A DNA stretch of 64,000 nt from Gemmobacter lanyuensis (lineage in GTDB: Bacteria; Pseudomonadota; Alphaproteobacteria; Rhodobacterales; Rhodobacteraceae), in contig NZ_BMYQ01000014.1 in assembly GCF_014652355.1 (NCBI RefSeq), forward strand, positions 1 to 64,000. Direction: 5' to 3'. The translations under genes and the position numbers were made by a program. The notes beneath the pieces were generated by a model. The model was not told the DNA's origin and did not search any database. It saw only the letters and a list, made by a program, of their open reading frames with translations. Shown here one piece after another: positions 45,276 to 54,328 of the stretch. Every line of letters begins with the position of its first letter. Position 1 is the stretch's first letter.

Positions 45276-46060
45276 TGGCCGCGGAACTCCGGCTTGCGCT
45301 TTTCAAGGAAGGCGGTCACGCCTTCGGCATAATCGGCGCTGCGCCCGGCGGTGCGCTGGCAATCGCGCTCCAGATCCAGCTGTTCGTCAAGGGAGGTGGT
45401 GGCGGCGGCCTGAATGAGGCGCTTGGTCAGGCCCAAGCCCAGCGTCGGCCCGGCGGCAAGGCTGCTGGCAAGGGCGGTCGCCTCGGCCAACAGATCTGCA
45501 TCCTCGACGGCCTTCCAGATCAGACCCCAGTCCGCGGCCTTTTCGGCGGGCAGGGGTTCGGCCGTCAGAGCCAGCGCCTTGGCGCGCGGCTCGCCCAGAA
45601 TCCGCGCAAGGTTCCAGGTGCCGCCCGCATCGGGGACAAGGCCGATCTTGGCGAAAGCCTGAATGAACTTCGCCGAGCGCGCAGCCAGCACGATGTCGCA
45701 GGCAAAGGCAATGTTCGCGCCCGCACCCGCGGCCACCCCATTGACGGCACAAACCACGGGTTTTTCCAGCGCACGGATCAGGCGCAGGGTCGGATTGTAG
45801 AAGGTGTCCAGCGTATGGCCCAGATCTGGGGCCGGTCCGCCCTTGCGGGGGTCACGGTCGCCCAGATCCTGACCGGCACAAAAGCCGCGTCCCGAACCGG
45901 TCAGCAGAACGGCGCGCACCTCGGCATCGTCATGCGCGCGCTGGATGCCCGCGCGCAGCGCAAGGTGCATCTCTTCGTTGAAGGAATTCAGCTTGTCGGG
46001 GCGGTTCAGGGTCAGCTGGAGCACGCCAGCATTCAGGCTTTGCAGCACCGTGTCGGACAT
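45272..46060 (-). CDS. paaG: PaaG, epoxyphenylacetyl-CoA isomerase
   Basis: The protein has 262 residues of the crotonase family. It has the oxyanion-hole segment GRGFCAGQDLGDRD and the PaaG-type VNGVAAGAGANIAFACDIVLAA and GLVPDAGGTWNL. It isomerises ring-1,2-epoxyphenylacetyl-CoA to oxepin-CoA and also acts in later beta-oxidation. It is first in the leftward operon. Confidence 0.92.
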   Translation of the reverse strand: MSDTVLQSLNAGVLQLTLNRPDKLNSFNEEMHLALRAGIQRAHDDAEVRAVLLTGSGRGFCAGQDLGDRDPRKGGPAPDLGHTLDTFYNPTLRLIRALEKPVVCAVNGVAAGAGANIAFACDIVLAARSAKFIQAFAKIGLVPDAGGTWNLARILGEPRAKALALTAEPLPAEKAADWGLIWKAVEDADLLAEATALASSLAAGPTLGLGLTKRLIQAAATTSLDEQLDLERDCQRTAGRSADYAEGVTAFLEKRKPEFRGQ

Positions 46061-46174
46061 AATCTTTCCTCTCTCCCTCGCCTAGCAGAAGATCTGTTCC
46101 CGGCGCCTTAAGTTTTTTGTTGCATAAACCGACCGGCCGGTCAATGATAAAGCGCAACAGGGAGGAGGACGCCC
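46061..46174. promoter_or_regulatory. Divergent paaG / paaN promoter with PaaR-like palindrome
   Basis: This 114-bp gap holds the perfect 12-bp palindrome GACCGGCCGGTC at 46131-46142. An AT-rich tract (AGTTTTTTGTTGCATAAA) lies beside it. A GGAGGAGG ribosome site serves the + strand gene. The palindrome shares its arms and spacing with the site at 34174. Confidence 0.6.
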
Positions 46175-47827
46175 ATGACCGTTTTCTTTGAACGCCATCG
46201 CCCGATGCTGGAAGCCGCAACTGCGGCCCTTTACGCACGCGGATTCTGGACGCCCTTCCCGGAAGTGCCAAGCGGCAAGATTTATGGCGAAACCGCCAAG
46301 GCCGACGGCGATGCGACCTATGCCGCACTGCTGGCCAAACCCTTCGATCTGCCTGGTCACCCCGAATCACAGCGCCTCGGGGCTGAGATTTCCCCCTGGG
46401 GTCCGGAGCTGGGGATTCGCTACCCCACCGCCGAACCCGCCACGCTGATTGCTGCGGCCCGTACGGCCGCACCCGCGCTGGCGGCCGCCTCGGTCGAAGC
46501 CCGCGTCGGCGTCTGCCTTGAGATCTTGCAGCGCCTCAATGGTCTGTCCTTCGTCATGGCCAATGCCGTCATGCACACGACCGGGCAGGCTTTCCCGATG
46601 GCATTTCAGGCGGGTGGCCCGCATGCGCAGGACCGCGGGCTTGAGGCCGTCGCCATGGCCCATGCCGAAATGACCCGCTTTGCCGCCACCGCGCGTTGGG
46701 AAAAACCGCAAGGCAAGGCCGCGCCCATCGTGATGGAAAAGCACTGGACCATCGTGCCGCGCGGTCTTTCGCTGGTCATTGCCTGCAATACCTTCCCGAC
46801 CTGGAACAGCTATCCGGGCCTTTTCGCCAGCCTTGCGACTGGCAACCCGGTCATCGTCAAGCCGCACCCCTCGGCGATCCTGCCGCTGGCGCTGACCGTG
46901 CGTGTCGCGCGTGAGGTTCTGGTCGAGGCAGGTCTTCCTGCCGATGCCGTGCTGCTGGCCGTGGATGAGGCGGGGGCCGAAATCACCAAGACTCTGGCGA
47001 CCGATCCGGCGGTAAAGCTGATCGACTATACCGGGTCTTCGGTCTTCGGGAATTGGCTGCGCGGCCATGCGGCGCAGGCGCAGCTCTTTACGGAAGAAAC
47101 CGGGGTGAACACGGTCACCATCGCCGCGACCGATGATTTCGCGGGCATGTGCGATAACCTTGCCTTCTCCCTCTCGCTCTATTCCGGGCAGATGTGCACG
47201 TCGCCTCAGACGATCTTTGTGCCCGAAAACGGGATTGAGACAGAGGGTGGCCATCTCAGCTTTGACGCCGTGGCCGAAGGTCTGGCCTCTGCCATCGACC
47301 GTCTGCTGGCCGATCCTGCCCGCGCGGCGGGGGTCTGCGGTGCGGTTGCAAACCCGGCAACCCTTGCCCGGGTCGAGGCTGCCCAAGCCCTCGGCCGTGT
47401 GATCCGCGCCTCGGCGCCACTGGCGCAGGGTCGCAGTGCGACGCCGCTGCTGGTCGTGCCGGAAGGGCAGGGGGCCAAGGCGGCCGAGGATGAATGTTTC
47501 GGCCCTGTCGCCTTTATCGTGCCGGTGGCCGATGCCGATGCGGGGATCACCCGTGCGGCTGCGCTGGCCGAAACCAAGGGCGCCATCACCGCTGCGCTTT
47601 ATGACACCGATTCCGCCCGCATCGGCCGCGCCGTGCAGGCCTTTGCCCGGGCGGGGGTAAACCTGTCAGTCAACCTGACCGGCAATATCTTCGTCAACCA
47701 ATCAGCCGCATTCAGCGACTTCCACGTCACCGGCGCGAACCCCGCCGGGAATGCCAGCCTGACCGATACCGATTTCGTCGCTCCCCGTTTCCGCCGCGTG
47801 ATGTGGCGGATGCCGGTGGCGGCCTGA
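46175..47827 (+). CDS. paaN: PaaN-like aldehyde dehydrogenase
   Basis: The protein has 550 residues of the aldehyde dehydrogenase superfamily, matching the variant called phenylacetic acid degradation protein PaaN. Seen motifs are VIACNTFPTWNSYPG, LIDYTGSSVFG, the catalytic Cys in SGQMCTSPQ, and DECFGPVAFIV. PaaZ already provides a ring-opening dehydrogenase, so this may be a backup or act on another aldehyde. It is probably co-transcribed with the ABC genes 36 nt downstream. Confidence 0.8.
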   Translation: MTVFFERHRPMLEAATAALYARGFWTPFPEVPSGKIYGETAKADGDATYAALLAKPFDLPGHPESQRLGAEISPWGPELGIRYPTAEPATLIAAARTAAPALAAASVEARVGVCLEILQRLNGLSFVMANAVMHTTGQAFPMAFQAGGPHAQDRGLEAVAMAHAEMTRFAATARWEKPQGKAAPIVMEKHWTIVPRGLSLVIACNTFPTWNSYPGLFASLATGNPVIVKPHPSAILPLALTVRVAREVLVEAGLPADAVLLAVDEAGAEITKTLATDPAVKLIDYTGSSVFGNWLRGHAAQAQLFTEETGVNTVTIAATDDFAGMCDNLAFSLSLYSGQMCTSPQTIFVPENGIETEGGHLSFDAVAEGLASAIDRLLADPARAAGVCGAVANPATLARVEAAQALGRVIRASAPLAQGRSATPLLVVPEGQGAKAAEDECFGPVAFIVPVADADAGITRAAALAETKGAITAALYDTDSARIGRAVQAFARAGVNLSVNLTGNIFVNQSAAFSDFHVTGANPAGNASLTDTDFVAPRFRRVMWRMPVAA

Positions 47828-47862
47828 CCCGTTCCAAACTGTTCTCTGGGAGGAGGAACTTC

Positions 47863-49005
47863 ATGAAGACCCTGACGACGACTGCCCTCGGCACCCTCAT
47901 GGCGCTTGGCTTGGCCACGGCCGCCATGGCCGATATCAAGATTGGTGCGACCGTTTCGGCCACCGGCCCGGCCTCGTTTCTGGGCGATCCGGAAGCCAAG
48001 ACGCTGGAAATGCTGGTGGAAGAGCTGAACGCCGCCGGCGGCATCAATGGCGAAAAGGTCGAGCTGGTGCTCTATGATGACGGCGGTGATCCGAACAAAG
48101 CCCGCACCTTCGCAACCCGTCTGGTCGAAGATGACGAAGTCGTCGCCATCATCGGCGGTTCGACCACCGGCACCACCATGTCGATCATCTCGGTTGCGGA
48201 AGACGCCGAAGTGCCCTTCATTTCGCTCGCCGGTGCGGTCGAGATCATCGAGCCGGTGAAGCCCTTCACCTTCAAGACCCCGCATACTGACCGCATGGCC
48301 TGCGAAAAGATCTTCGAAGACATGCAGAAGCGCGGCTTCACCAAGGTCGGCATGATTTCTGGCACCGACGGCTTTGGCGCCTCGATGCAGGCGCAGTGCA
48401 AATCGGTCGTGGGGAACTACGGGATCGAGATCGTCGCCGACGAAACCTATGATCCCAAAGATGCCGACATGACCGCCCAGCTGACCAACATCAAGGGCGC
48501 CGATGGCATTCAGGCGGTGCTGAACCCCGGCTTTGGCCAAGGCCCGTCGATCGTGACACGTAACTACAAGCAGCTGGCCATCGACCTGCCGCTCTATCAG
48601 TCGCATGGCGTGGCCTCGGACGGGTTCATCGAACTGGCCGGTGCCGATGCGGCCGAGGGCGTGCGCCTGCCGGGCACCGCGCTGCTGATCGCCGACATCC
48701 TGCCGGAAGACGACGCGCAAAAGCCGGTCGTCACCGCCTACAAGGCCGCGTTCGAGGCCAAGACCGGCACCCCGGTCGGCACCTTTGGCGGCTACGCGCA
48801 TGATGCCTTCCTGATCCTGAAGGATGCTATCACCCGCGCGGGTTCCGCCGAACCCGCCGCGATCCGGGACGCCATCGAGGCGACCTCGGGTCTGGTCGGC
48901 ACCACCGGCGTCTATACCATGTCGCCGGAAAACCACCTCGGCCTTGATCTCTCGGCGTTCCGCATGCTCGAGATCAAGGGCGGCAAATGGACCATCGTCG
49001 AGTGA
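47863..49005 (+). CDS. Liv-type ABC transporter substrate-binding protein
   Basis: The protein has 380 residues. A signal peptide (KTLTTTALGTLMALGLATA, cleavage near AMAD) precedes a Leu/Ile/Val-binding-protein fold (IKIGATVSATGPASFLGDPEA, NAAGGINGEKVELVLYDD). The ATG at 47863 follows GGAGGAGG. Within a paa cluster such transporters are thought to import phenylacetate or related aromatic acids; that substrate is inference. Confidence 0.85.
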   Translation: MKTLTTTALGTLMALGLATAAMADIKIGATVSATGPASFLGDPEAKTLEMLVEELNAAGGINGEKVELVLYDDGGDPNKARTFATRLVEDDEVVAIIGGSTTGTTMSIISVAEDAEVPFISLAGAVEIIEPVKPFTFKTPHTDRMACEKIFEDMQKRGFTKVGMISGTDGFGASMQAQCKSVVGNYGIEIVADETYDPKDADMTAQLTNIKGADGIQAVLNPGFGQGPSIVTRNYKQLAIDLPLYQSHGVASDGFIELAGADAAEGVRLPGTALLIADILPEDDAQKPVVTAYKAAFEAKTGTPVGTFGGYAHDAFLILKDAITRAGSAEPAAIRDAIEATSGLVGTTGVYTMSPENHLGLDLSAFRMLEIKGGKWTIVE

Positions 49006-49013
49006 GCCATCCC

Positions 49014-49058
49014 GGCCCGTAATCGGGCCGGACCGGGGCGGCCCGATATGGCCGCCCC
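49014..49058 (+). terminator. Two consecutive stem-loops after the binding-protein gene
   Basis: GGCCCG-TAAT-CGGGCC (49014-49029) is followed by a 9-bp stem GGGGCGGCC (49035-49043) with its complement at 49050-49058. There is no T-tract. The arrangement echoes the hairpin after the sugar-binding protein at 7460 and probably raises binding-protein mRNA relative to the permeases. Confidence 0.6.
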
Positions 49059-49090
49059 ATGCCCCCCTGACGCCAGCCGGAGCGGTTCTC

Positions 49091-49963
49091 ATGTCGGAAC
49101 TTATGCAATTCCTTCTGTCGGGGGCGACAGTGGGCGCGGTCTATGCGCTCGTCGCTCTTGGCTTTACGATCATTTACAATGCCTCTGACGTGGTGAACTT
49201 CGCGCAGGGCGAATTCGTCATGCTGGGCGGTATGACCACGGTTTTTGCCCATGCGGCGGGGCTTCCGCTGCCGCTGGCGGCGCTGGTTGCGGTTGTGGCG
49301 ACCTCGGCCCTAGGGGTGGCGCTGAACAAGCTGGCCATCGAACCCGCGCGCGGCGCGCCGGTCGTGTCGCTGATCATCATCACCATCGGCGCATCGATCT
49401 TCATTCGCGGCGCTGCGCAGCTGGTGTTCGACAAGCAGATCCACCGCTTCCCGGCCTTCACCGGCGACGACCCGCTTCACATCCTGGGCGCGACGATCCT
49501 GCCGCAGAGCCTCTGGGTGATCGGTGGCGCACTGGTCGTGTTCGTGGCGCTCTGGCTGTTCTTCACCCGGACTCTGACGGGGCGGGCGGTGCTTGCGACC
49601 TCGAACAACCGACTCGCGGCGCAGCTGGTGGGCATCAACACGAATTGGGTGATGACGCTGTCCTTTGCCCTGTCGGCGGGCATCGGCGCACTGGCCGGGG
49701 TGCTGGTGACGCCGATCACCATGACCTCTTATGACGTGGGGATCGCGCTGGCGCTGAAGGGCTTTGCCGCGGCGATGCTGGGCGGCATGGGCAATCCCAA
49801 GGGCGCGCTGGTGGGCGGTATCCTGCTGGGCCTCTTGGAGTCGCTGACGGCGGGCTACCTGAGTTCGACCTACAAGGATGCGGCGGCCTTCATCGTCATT
49901 CTGGGCGTGCTGTTCTTCATGCCGCAGGGCCTGTTCGGCCGCAAATCCACGGATCGGGTGTGA
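49091..49963 (+). CDS. livH: Branched-chain-type ABC permease LivH
   Basis: The protein has 290 residues with about eight membrane helices. It has the LivH motifs GAVYALVALGFTIIYNASDVVNFAQGE (broken here) and GIALALKGFAAAMLGGMGNPKGALVGG. It is one half of the channel for the Liv-type importer. The ATG at 49091 begins right at family homology. Confidence 0.9.
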   Translation: MSELMQFLLSGATVGAVYALVALGFTIIYNASDVVNFAQGEFVMLGGMTTVFAHAAGLPLPLAALVAVVATSALGVALNKLAIEPARGAPVVSLIIITIGASIFIRGAAQLVFDKQIHRFPAFTGDDPLHILGATILPQSLWVIGGALVVFVALWLFFTRTLTGRAVLATSNNRLAAQLVGINTNWVMTLSFALSAGIGALAGVLVTPITMTSYDVGIALALKGFAAAMLGGMGNPKGALVGGILLGLLESLTAGYLSSTYKDAAAFIVILGVLFFMPQGLFGRKSTDRV

Positions 49964-49965
49964 CC

Positions 49966-50922
49966 ATGAAACTGACCCCGAAAACTGCAACGCTTCTGGT
50001 GCTGGCGGCGCTGATCGCGCTGACGCCCCTGTTCTTCCCCTCGGGCTATTATTATCGAGTGGGCGCCCTGATCTTCGTCAACGGCCTGTCGGTTCTGGGG
50101 ATCGTGATCCTGACCGGCTATGCCGGACAGGTCAGCCTTGGCCATGCCGGATTTGCCGGGATCGGCGCCTATGCTTGCGCGCTGGCGCCGGTGCATCTGG
50201 GCCTGCATCCCGCGCTGGCCATCGTGCTGGGCGCCGTGATTTCTGCCATCATGGCCTGGCTGGTCGGTCGGCCCATCCTGCGGCTCAAGGGCTATTACCT
50301 GGGTGTGGCGAGCCTCGGCTTCGGCATCCTCGTGTCGATGGTGCTGTCGAACGAGCGCTGGCTGACCAAGGGCCCCGACGGGATCGAAGTGCCGGATCTG
50401 GGCCTGCGTGACCTGCTGAAGGACATGGGCCTGAAGCTGGCGAATGGCGAATTCTGGTATTTTTTCAGCGGCATCTGCCTGCTGATCGGCGCGTGGTTGG
50501 TGCTGAACCTGTATAACAGCCCTACGGGCCGCGCCCTGCGCGCCCTGCACGGGTCGGAGATTGCCGCCCGTACCGTGGGCGTCGATGTGGCAAAGCTCAA
50601 GCTGCAGGCCTTTGTCATCTCTGCGGTCTATGCCTCGGTTGCGGGATCGCTGCTGGCGCTGATGAACAAGTTCGTCACTCCCGATGTCGCAGGCTTCATG
50701 CATTCGATCGAAATGGTGACCATGGCCGTTCTGGGCGGTGCGGGGTCGGTGCTAGGCGCGATCTTCGGCGCAGGCATCCTGACGCTGCTGCCGCAGGTGC
50801 TGACCGTCTTTGCCGAATATGAACAGCTGATGCTGGGTGCGGTGATGATGCTGGTGATGATCTTCATGCGGGATGGGCTGCTGCCCTCGGTGCTCCGCAA
50901 GATCCGGGGGAGGGGCGAATGA
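49966..50922 (+). CDS. livM: Branched-chain-type ABC permease LivM
   Basis: The protein has 318 residues with multiple helices and the LivM signature LTGYAGQVSLGHAGFAGIGAYA. Later come LKGYYLGVASLGFG and MAVLGGAGSVLGAIFGA. The ATG at 49966 lies 2 nt after the livH stop; a GTG two codons earlier would overlap it. Confidence 0.9.
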   Translation: MKLTPKTATLLVLAALIALTPLFFPSGYYYRVGALIFVNGLSVLGIVILTGYAGQVSLGHAGFAGIGAYACALAPVHLGLHPALAIVLGAVISAIMAWLVGRPILRLKGYYLGVASLGFGILVSMVLSNERWLTKGPDGIEVPDLGLRDLLKDMGLKLANGEFWYFFSGICLLIGAWLVLNLYNSPTGRALRALHGSEIAARTVGVDVAKLKLQAFVISAVYASVAGSLLALMNKFVTPDVAGFMHSIEMVTMAVLGGAGSVLGAIFGAGILTLLPQVLTVFAEYEQLMLGAVMMLVMIFMRDGLLPSVLRKIRGRGE

Positions 50923-51695
50923 GCCTGCTGGAAATTCAGGGTCTTGGCATCACCTTTGGCGGCCTGCGCGCTGTCCATGATGTCAGCTTCAAGGTCAAGC
51001 CCGGCGAGATCGTTTCCGTGATCGGGCCGAATGGCGCGGGCAAGACCACCTTGTTCAACATGATTTCGGGCGTCTATCAGCCCGGCGCGGGCAAGGTGGT
51101 GCTGAGCGGCGAAGATGTGACGGCGATGTCGCCGCATCTTCTGGCGCGGCGCGGCATGTCGCGCACCTTCCAGAACCTGCAGATCTTTCAGGGCATGACC
51201 GTGCTGGAAAACGCCGTGTCGGGCTATCACCTGCAGGAACGCGGGCCGATCCTGGCGGACCTGCTGGGCCTTCCGTCCTCGCGCCGCAGGGCGCGGGCTG
51301 CGGAAGAAGGCGCGCGGGCGCTGCTGGCCCGGGTGGGTCTGGACCGTGCCGCCGAACGCGAGGCGGCGAACCTCTCGTACGGCGCGCTGAAACGTCTAGA
51401 GATTGCCCGCGCGCTGGCGCTGCAACCGAAGGTGCTGCTGCTTGACGAACCGGCCGCCGGTTGCAACGCGGTTGAAACCGAAGAGATCGACCACCTGATT
51501 GCCGAGGTCGCAGCGTCGGGCGTGGCGATCCTGCTGGTGGAACATGACATGAAGATGGTCATGCGGATTTCGAACCATATCGTCGTGCTGGACCATGGTG
51601 AAAAGATCGCTGAAGGCGATCCGGCCACCGTCAGCCGCGATCCGGCTGTCATTGCCGCATATCTGGGGACGGAGGCGGAACATGCTCACGGTTGA
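50919..51695 (+). CDS. livG: ABC ATPase LivG
   Basis: The protein has 258 residues. Walker A is GPNGAGKTT, the signature-like [16 protein letters not shown] is that of LivG, and Walker B is [12 protein letters not shown]. It overlaps livM by ATGA. It supplies energy with LivF. Confidence 0.92.
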   Translation: MSLLEIQGLGITFGGLRAVHDVSFKVKPGEIVSVIGPNGAGKTTLFNMISGVYQPGAGKVVLSGEDVTAMSPHLLARRGMSRTFQNLQIFQGMTVLENAVSGYHLQERGPILADLLGLPSSRRRARAAEEGARALLARVGLDRAAEREAANLSYGALKRLEIARALALQPKVLLLDEPAAGCNAVETEEIDHLIAEVAASGVAILLVEHDMKMVMRISNHIVVLDHGEKIAEGDPATVSRDPAVIAAYLGTEAEHAHG

Positions 51696-52383
51696 GGGGC
51701 TGCGCTCGCGCTATGGGCGCATCGAGGTGCTGCACGGCATCGATCTGCATGTGGACAGCGGCGAGATCGTCACCGTCGTCGGCGCGAATGGCGCGGGCAA
51801 AACCACGCTGCTGCGCTGCCTTTCGGGCGTGCAGCCGGTGTCGGGCGGGTCGATCACCTTCCGGGGTGAAGTTCTGACCCCCGTTCCCGCCTACAAGCGC
51901 CTGCGCCGGGGACTTGCCCAATCGCCCGAGGGGCGGCAGATCTTCACCAACCTGACGGTTGAGGAAAACCTGCGTCTTGGCGCGTTTCTTTTCAGCGATG
52001 ACCGGGTTGACCGGGATATGGAAGACGCCTTCCAGATGTTCCCGATCCTCAAGGAAAAGCGCAATCTCGCCGCGGGGGGCCTTTCGGGTGGGCAGCAACA
52101 GATGCTGGCCATGGCACGGGCGCTGATGGGGCGGCCGTCGTGCCTGCTGCTTGACGAACCCTCGATGGGTCTGGCGCCGATCATCGTGCAGCAGATCTTT
52201 GATGTGGTGAAGGGCCTGAAGGCGCTGAACGTCACCGTGCTGCTGGTGGAACAGAACGCCTTTGGCGCATTGAAGATTGCGGATCGGGGCTATGTGATGG
52301 AAACCGGCCACATTACCATGGAAGGCACGGCGGCCGAGCTGATTGCCGACCCGCGCATCCGCGAAGCCTATCTGGGGATCTGA
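51682..52383 (+). CDS. livF: ABC ATPase LivF
   Basis: The protein has 233 residues. Walker A is GANGAGKTT, the signature is LSGGQQQMLAMARAL, and Walker B is CLLLDEPSMGLAP, followed by the family IIVQQIFDVV. The ATG at 51682 has GGAGG upstream and overlaps livG by 14 nt. Confidence 0.92.
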   Translation: MLTVEGLRSRYGRIEVLHGIDLHVDSGEIVTVVGANGAGKTTLLRCLSGVQPVSGGSITFRGEVLTPVPAYKRLRRGLAQSPEGRQIFTNLTVEENLRLGAFLFSDDRVDRDMEDAFQMFPILKEKRNLAAGGLSGGQQQMLAMARALMGRPSCLLLDEPSMGLAPIIVQQIFDVVKGLKALNVTVLLVEQNAFGALKIADRGYVMETGHITMEGTAAELIADPRIREAYLGI

Positions 52384-52384
52384 C

Positions 52385-54328
52385 ATGACCATCGTCACCA
52401 TCGACCGCGATCAGGATATTGCCGTCGTCACCGTGAACAACCCCCCTGTCAATGCCCTGTCGCAGGCGCTGCGTCAGGGTCTTTGGGATGCGGCCGTTGC
52501 GCTAGACGCCGATCCTGCGGTGCGGGCGGTGGTGCTGATCTGCGCCGGGCGTACCTTCATCGCCGGGGCGGATGTGTCAGAATTCGGCAAACCCCCGATG
52601 GAGCCGCATCTGCCCGATGTCGTGGCCCGGATCGAGGCAGCGACCAAGCCGTGGATCGCCGCCATCCACGGGTCGGCCCTTGGTGGCGGGTTCGAGGTGG
52701 CGCTTGGCTGCCGCTTCCGCGTTGCGGATGAAGCGGCCTCTGTGGGCCTGCCCGAGGTGACCTTGGGTATCGTTCCCGGTGCCGGAGGCACGGTGCGGAC
52801 GCCCCGCGTCGCCGGCGTGGCTGCGGCGGTCGAGCTGGTGACCACGGGCAAACCCGCCAAGGCTGCCCGCGCCCTGACGCTGGGCCTGATCGATGCGGTG
52901 GTAACGGGCGATCTGCGGACCGAGGCCGTGGCCTTCGCCCGCGCCGCACTTGACCAACCGCTGCCCGCGAAAGCCGCAGATCGTGCGGTTGAGGCCCCCG
53001 ATGCAGGCTTCTGGGCGGAACAGGAAACCGTGATTGCCAAGCGCGCAAAGGGTGAAGTTGCGCCCCTGCGGGCGCTCGCCTGTCTGCGCAAGGCGGCCGA
53101 GGCTCCGTTCGCCGAGGCGATGGCCTTCGAGCGCGCCACCTTCCTTGACCTGCGCGCCTCGGATCAGGCGGCGGCCTTGCGGGCGGTGTTCTTTGCCGAA
53201 CGCGCCGCCCCGCGACCGGCACATCTTGCGGATGCCAAGTCCCTGCCTCTGCGCCAGACGGCCGTTGTCGGCGGTGGCACCATGGGTGCGGGCATCGCCG
53301 CTGCACTGCGGGATGCGGGACTTCCGGTCGTGCTGATCGAACGCGATGACGCCGCCGTGGCCCGTGGGCTGGAAAACCTGCGCAGCATCTTTGCCGGTGC
53401 AGTCAAACGCGGTCGCCTGACCGAAACCCAGGCCGCCGCGCGGATGGAGGGTGTGACCGGCACCACCGATTACGCCGCACTGGCCGAGGTCGATCTGGTG
53501 ATCGAGGCTGTCTTTGAAGACATCGCGGTGAAGCGCGCGGTCTTTGCCCAGTTGTCGGCCGCCTGTCGCCCGGATGCGGTGCTGGCCACCAATACCTCCT
53601 ACCTCGACCCGCGGTTGATCGCCGAGGGCGTGGTGAACCCCGGCCGCTTCATCGGGCTGCATTTCTTCAGCCCTGCCAATGTGATGAAACTGCTGGAAAT
53701 CGTGCCGACCCCCGATACCGCGCCCGAAACGCTGGCCACCGGGTTTGCCTTGGCGCGCAGCCTCGGCAAGGTGCCGGTGCAGGCCGGAATTTGCGAGGGC
53801 TTCATCGGCAACCGCATCCTGAAACGCTATCGCGCTAGCGCCGAGGCCTTGGTCCGCAGCGGTGTGGCCATTGCAGAGATTGATGCGGCAATGCGCGGCT
53901 ACGGTTTTGCCATGGGCCCGTTTGAGGCGCAGGATCTGGGTGGTCTTGATATCGCCTTCCTGCAGCGCGAAGGCGCGCGGGCGGCGGGGCAAGAGGTGGC
54001 GGAAACGCTGGGTGATGTGCTCGTCCGTGCAGGCCGCAAAGGGCAAAAGACCGGCGGCGGCTGGTATGATTATACCCCGGGCGACCGGAAGCCGCAGCCT
54101 TCGGCCACTGTCGCCGAGTTGCTGGGTGACCGTCTGGCCGCACCCAGACAGATGGACCGCGCCGCGATTGCGGAACATCTGGTGGGCGAAATGGCCGCCG
54201 AGGGGCACGCCATTCTGGCGGAGGGCATCGCACGCCAACCCTCCGACATCGACCTGACGGAAATCCATGGCTATGGCTTTCCGCGCTGGCGCGGCGGACC
54301 GATGTTCGCCACCACCCCGCGTGGCTAA
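52385..54328 (+). CDS. Fused enoyl-CoA hydratase / 3-hydroxyacyl-CoA dehydrogenase (PaaF/PaaH role)
   Basis: The protein has 647 residues. The N-terminal crotonase domain (about 1-190) has AGRTFIAGADVSEFG and IHGSALGGGFEVALGC. An NAD-binding 3-hydroxyacyl-CoA dehydrogenase domain follows (QTAVVGGGTMGAGIAAAL near 290, GLHFFSPANVMKLLEIV), then helical C-terminal domains. It could supply the PaaF and PaaH steps, since no separate genes are seen. The C-terminus stops at RWRGGPMFATTPRG; relatives usually continue about 40-50 residues, so it may be truncated. It lies directly after livF. Confidence 0.87.
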   Translation: MTIVTIDRDQDIAVVTVNNPPVNALSQALRQGLWDAAVALDADPAVRAVVLICAGRTFIAGADVSEFGKPPMEPHLPDVVARIEAATKPWIAAIHGSALGGGFEVALGCRFRVADEAASVGLPEVTLGIVPGAGGTVRTPRVAGVAAAVELVTTGKPAKAARALTLGLIDAVVTGDLRTEAVAFARAALDQPLPAKAADRAVEAPDAGFWAEQETVIAKRAKGEVAPLRALACLRKAAEAPFAEAMAFERATFLDLRASDQAAALRAVFFAERAAPRPAHLADAKSLPLRQTAVVGGGTMGAGIAAALRDAGLPVVLIERDDAAVARGLENLRSIFAGAVKRGRLTETQAAARMEGVTGTTDYAALAEVDLVIEAVFEDIAVKRAVFAQLSAACRPDAVLATNTSYLDPRLIAEGVVNPGRFIGLHFFSPANVMKLLEIVPTPDTAPETLATGFALARSLGKVPVQAGICEGFIGNRILKRYRASAEALVRSGVAIAEIDAAMRGYGFAMGPFEAQDLGGLDIAFLQREGARAAGQEVAETLGDVLVRAGRKGQKTGGGWYDYTPGDRKPQPSATVAELLGDRLAAPRQMDRAAIAEHLVGEMAAEGHAILAEGIARQPSDIDLTEIHGYGFPRWRGGPMFATTPRG

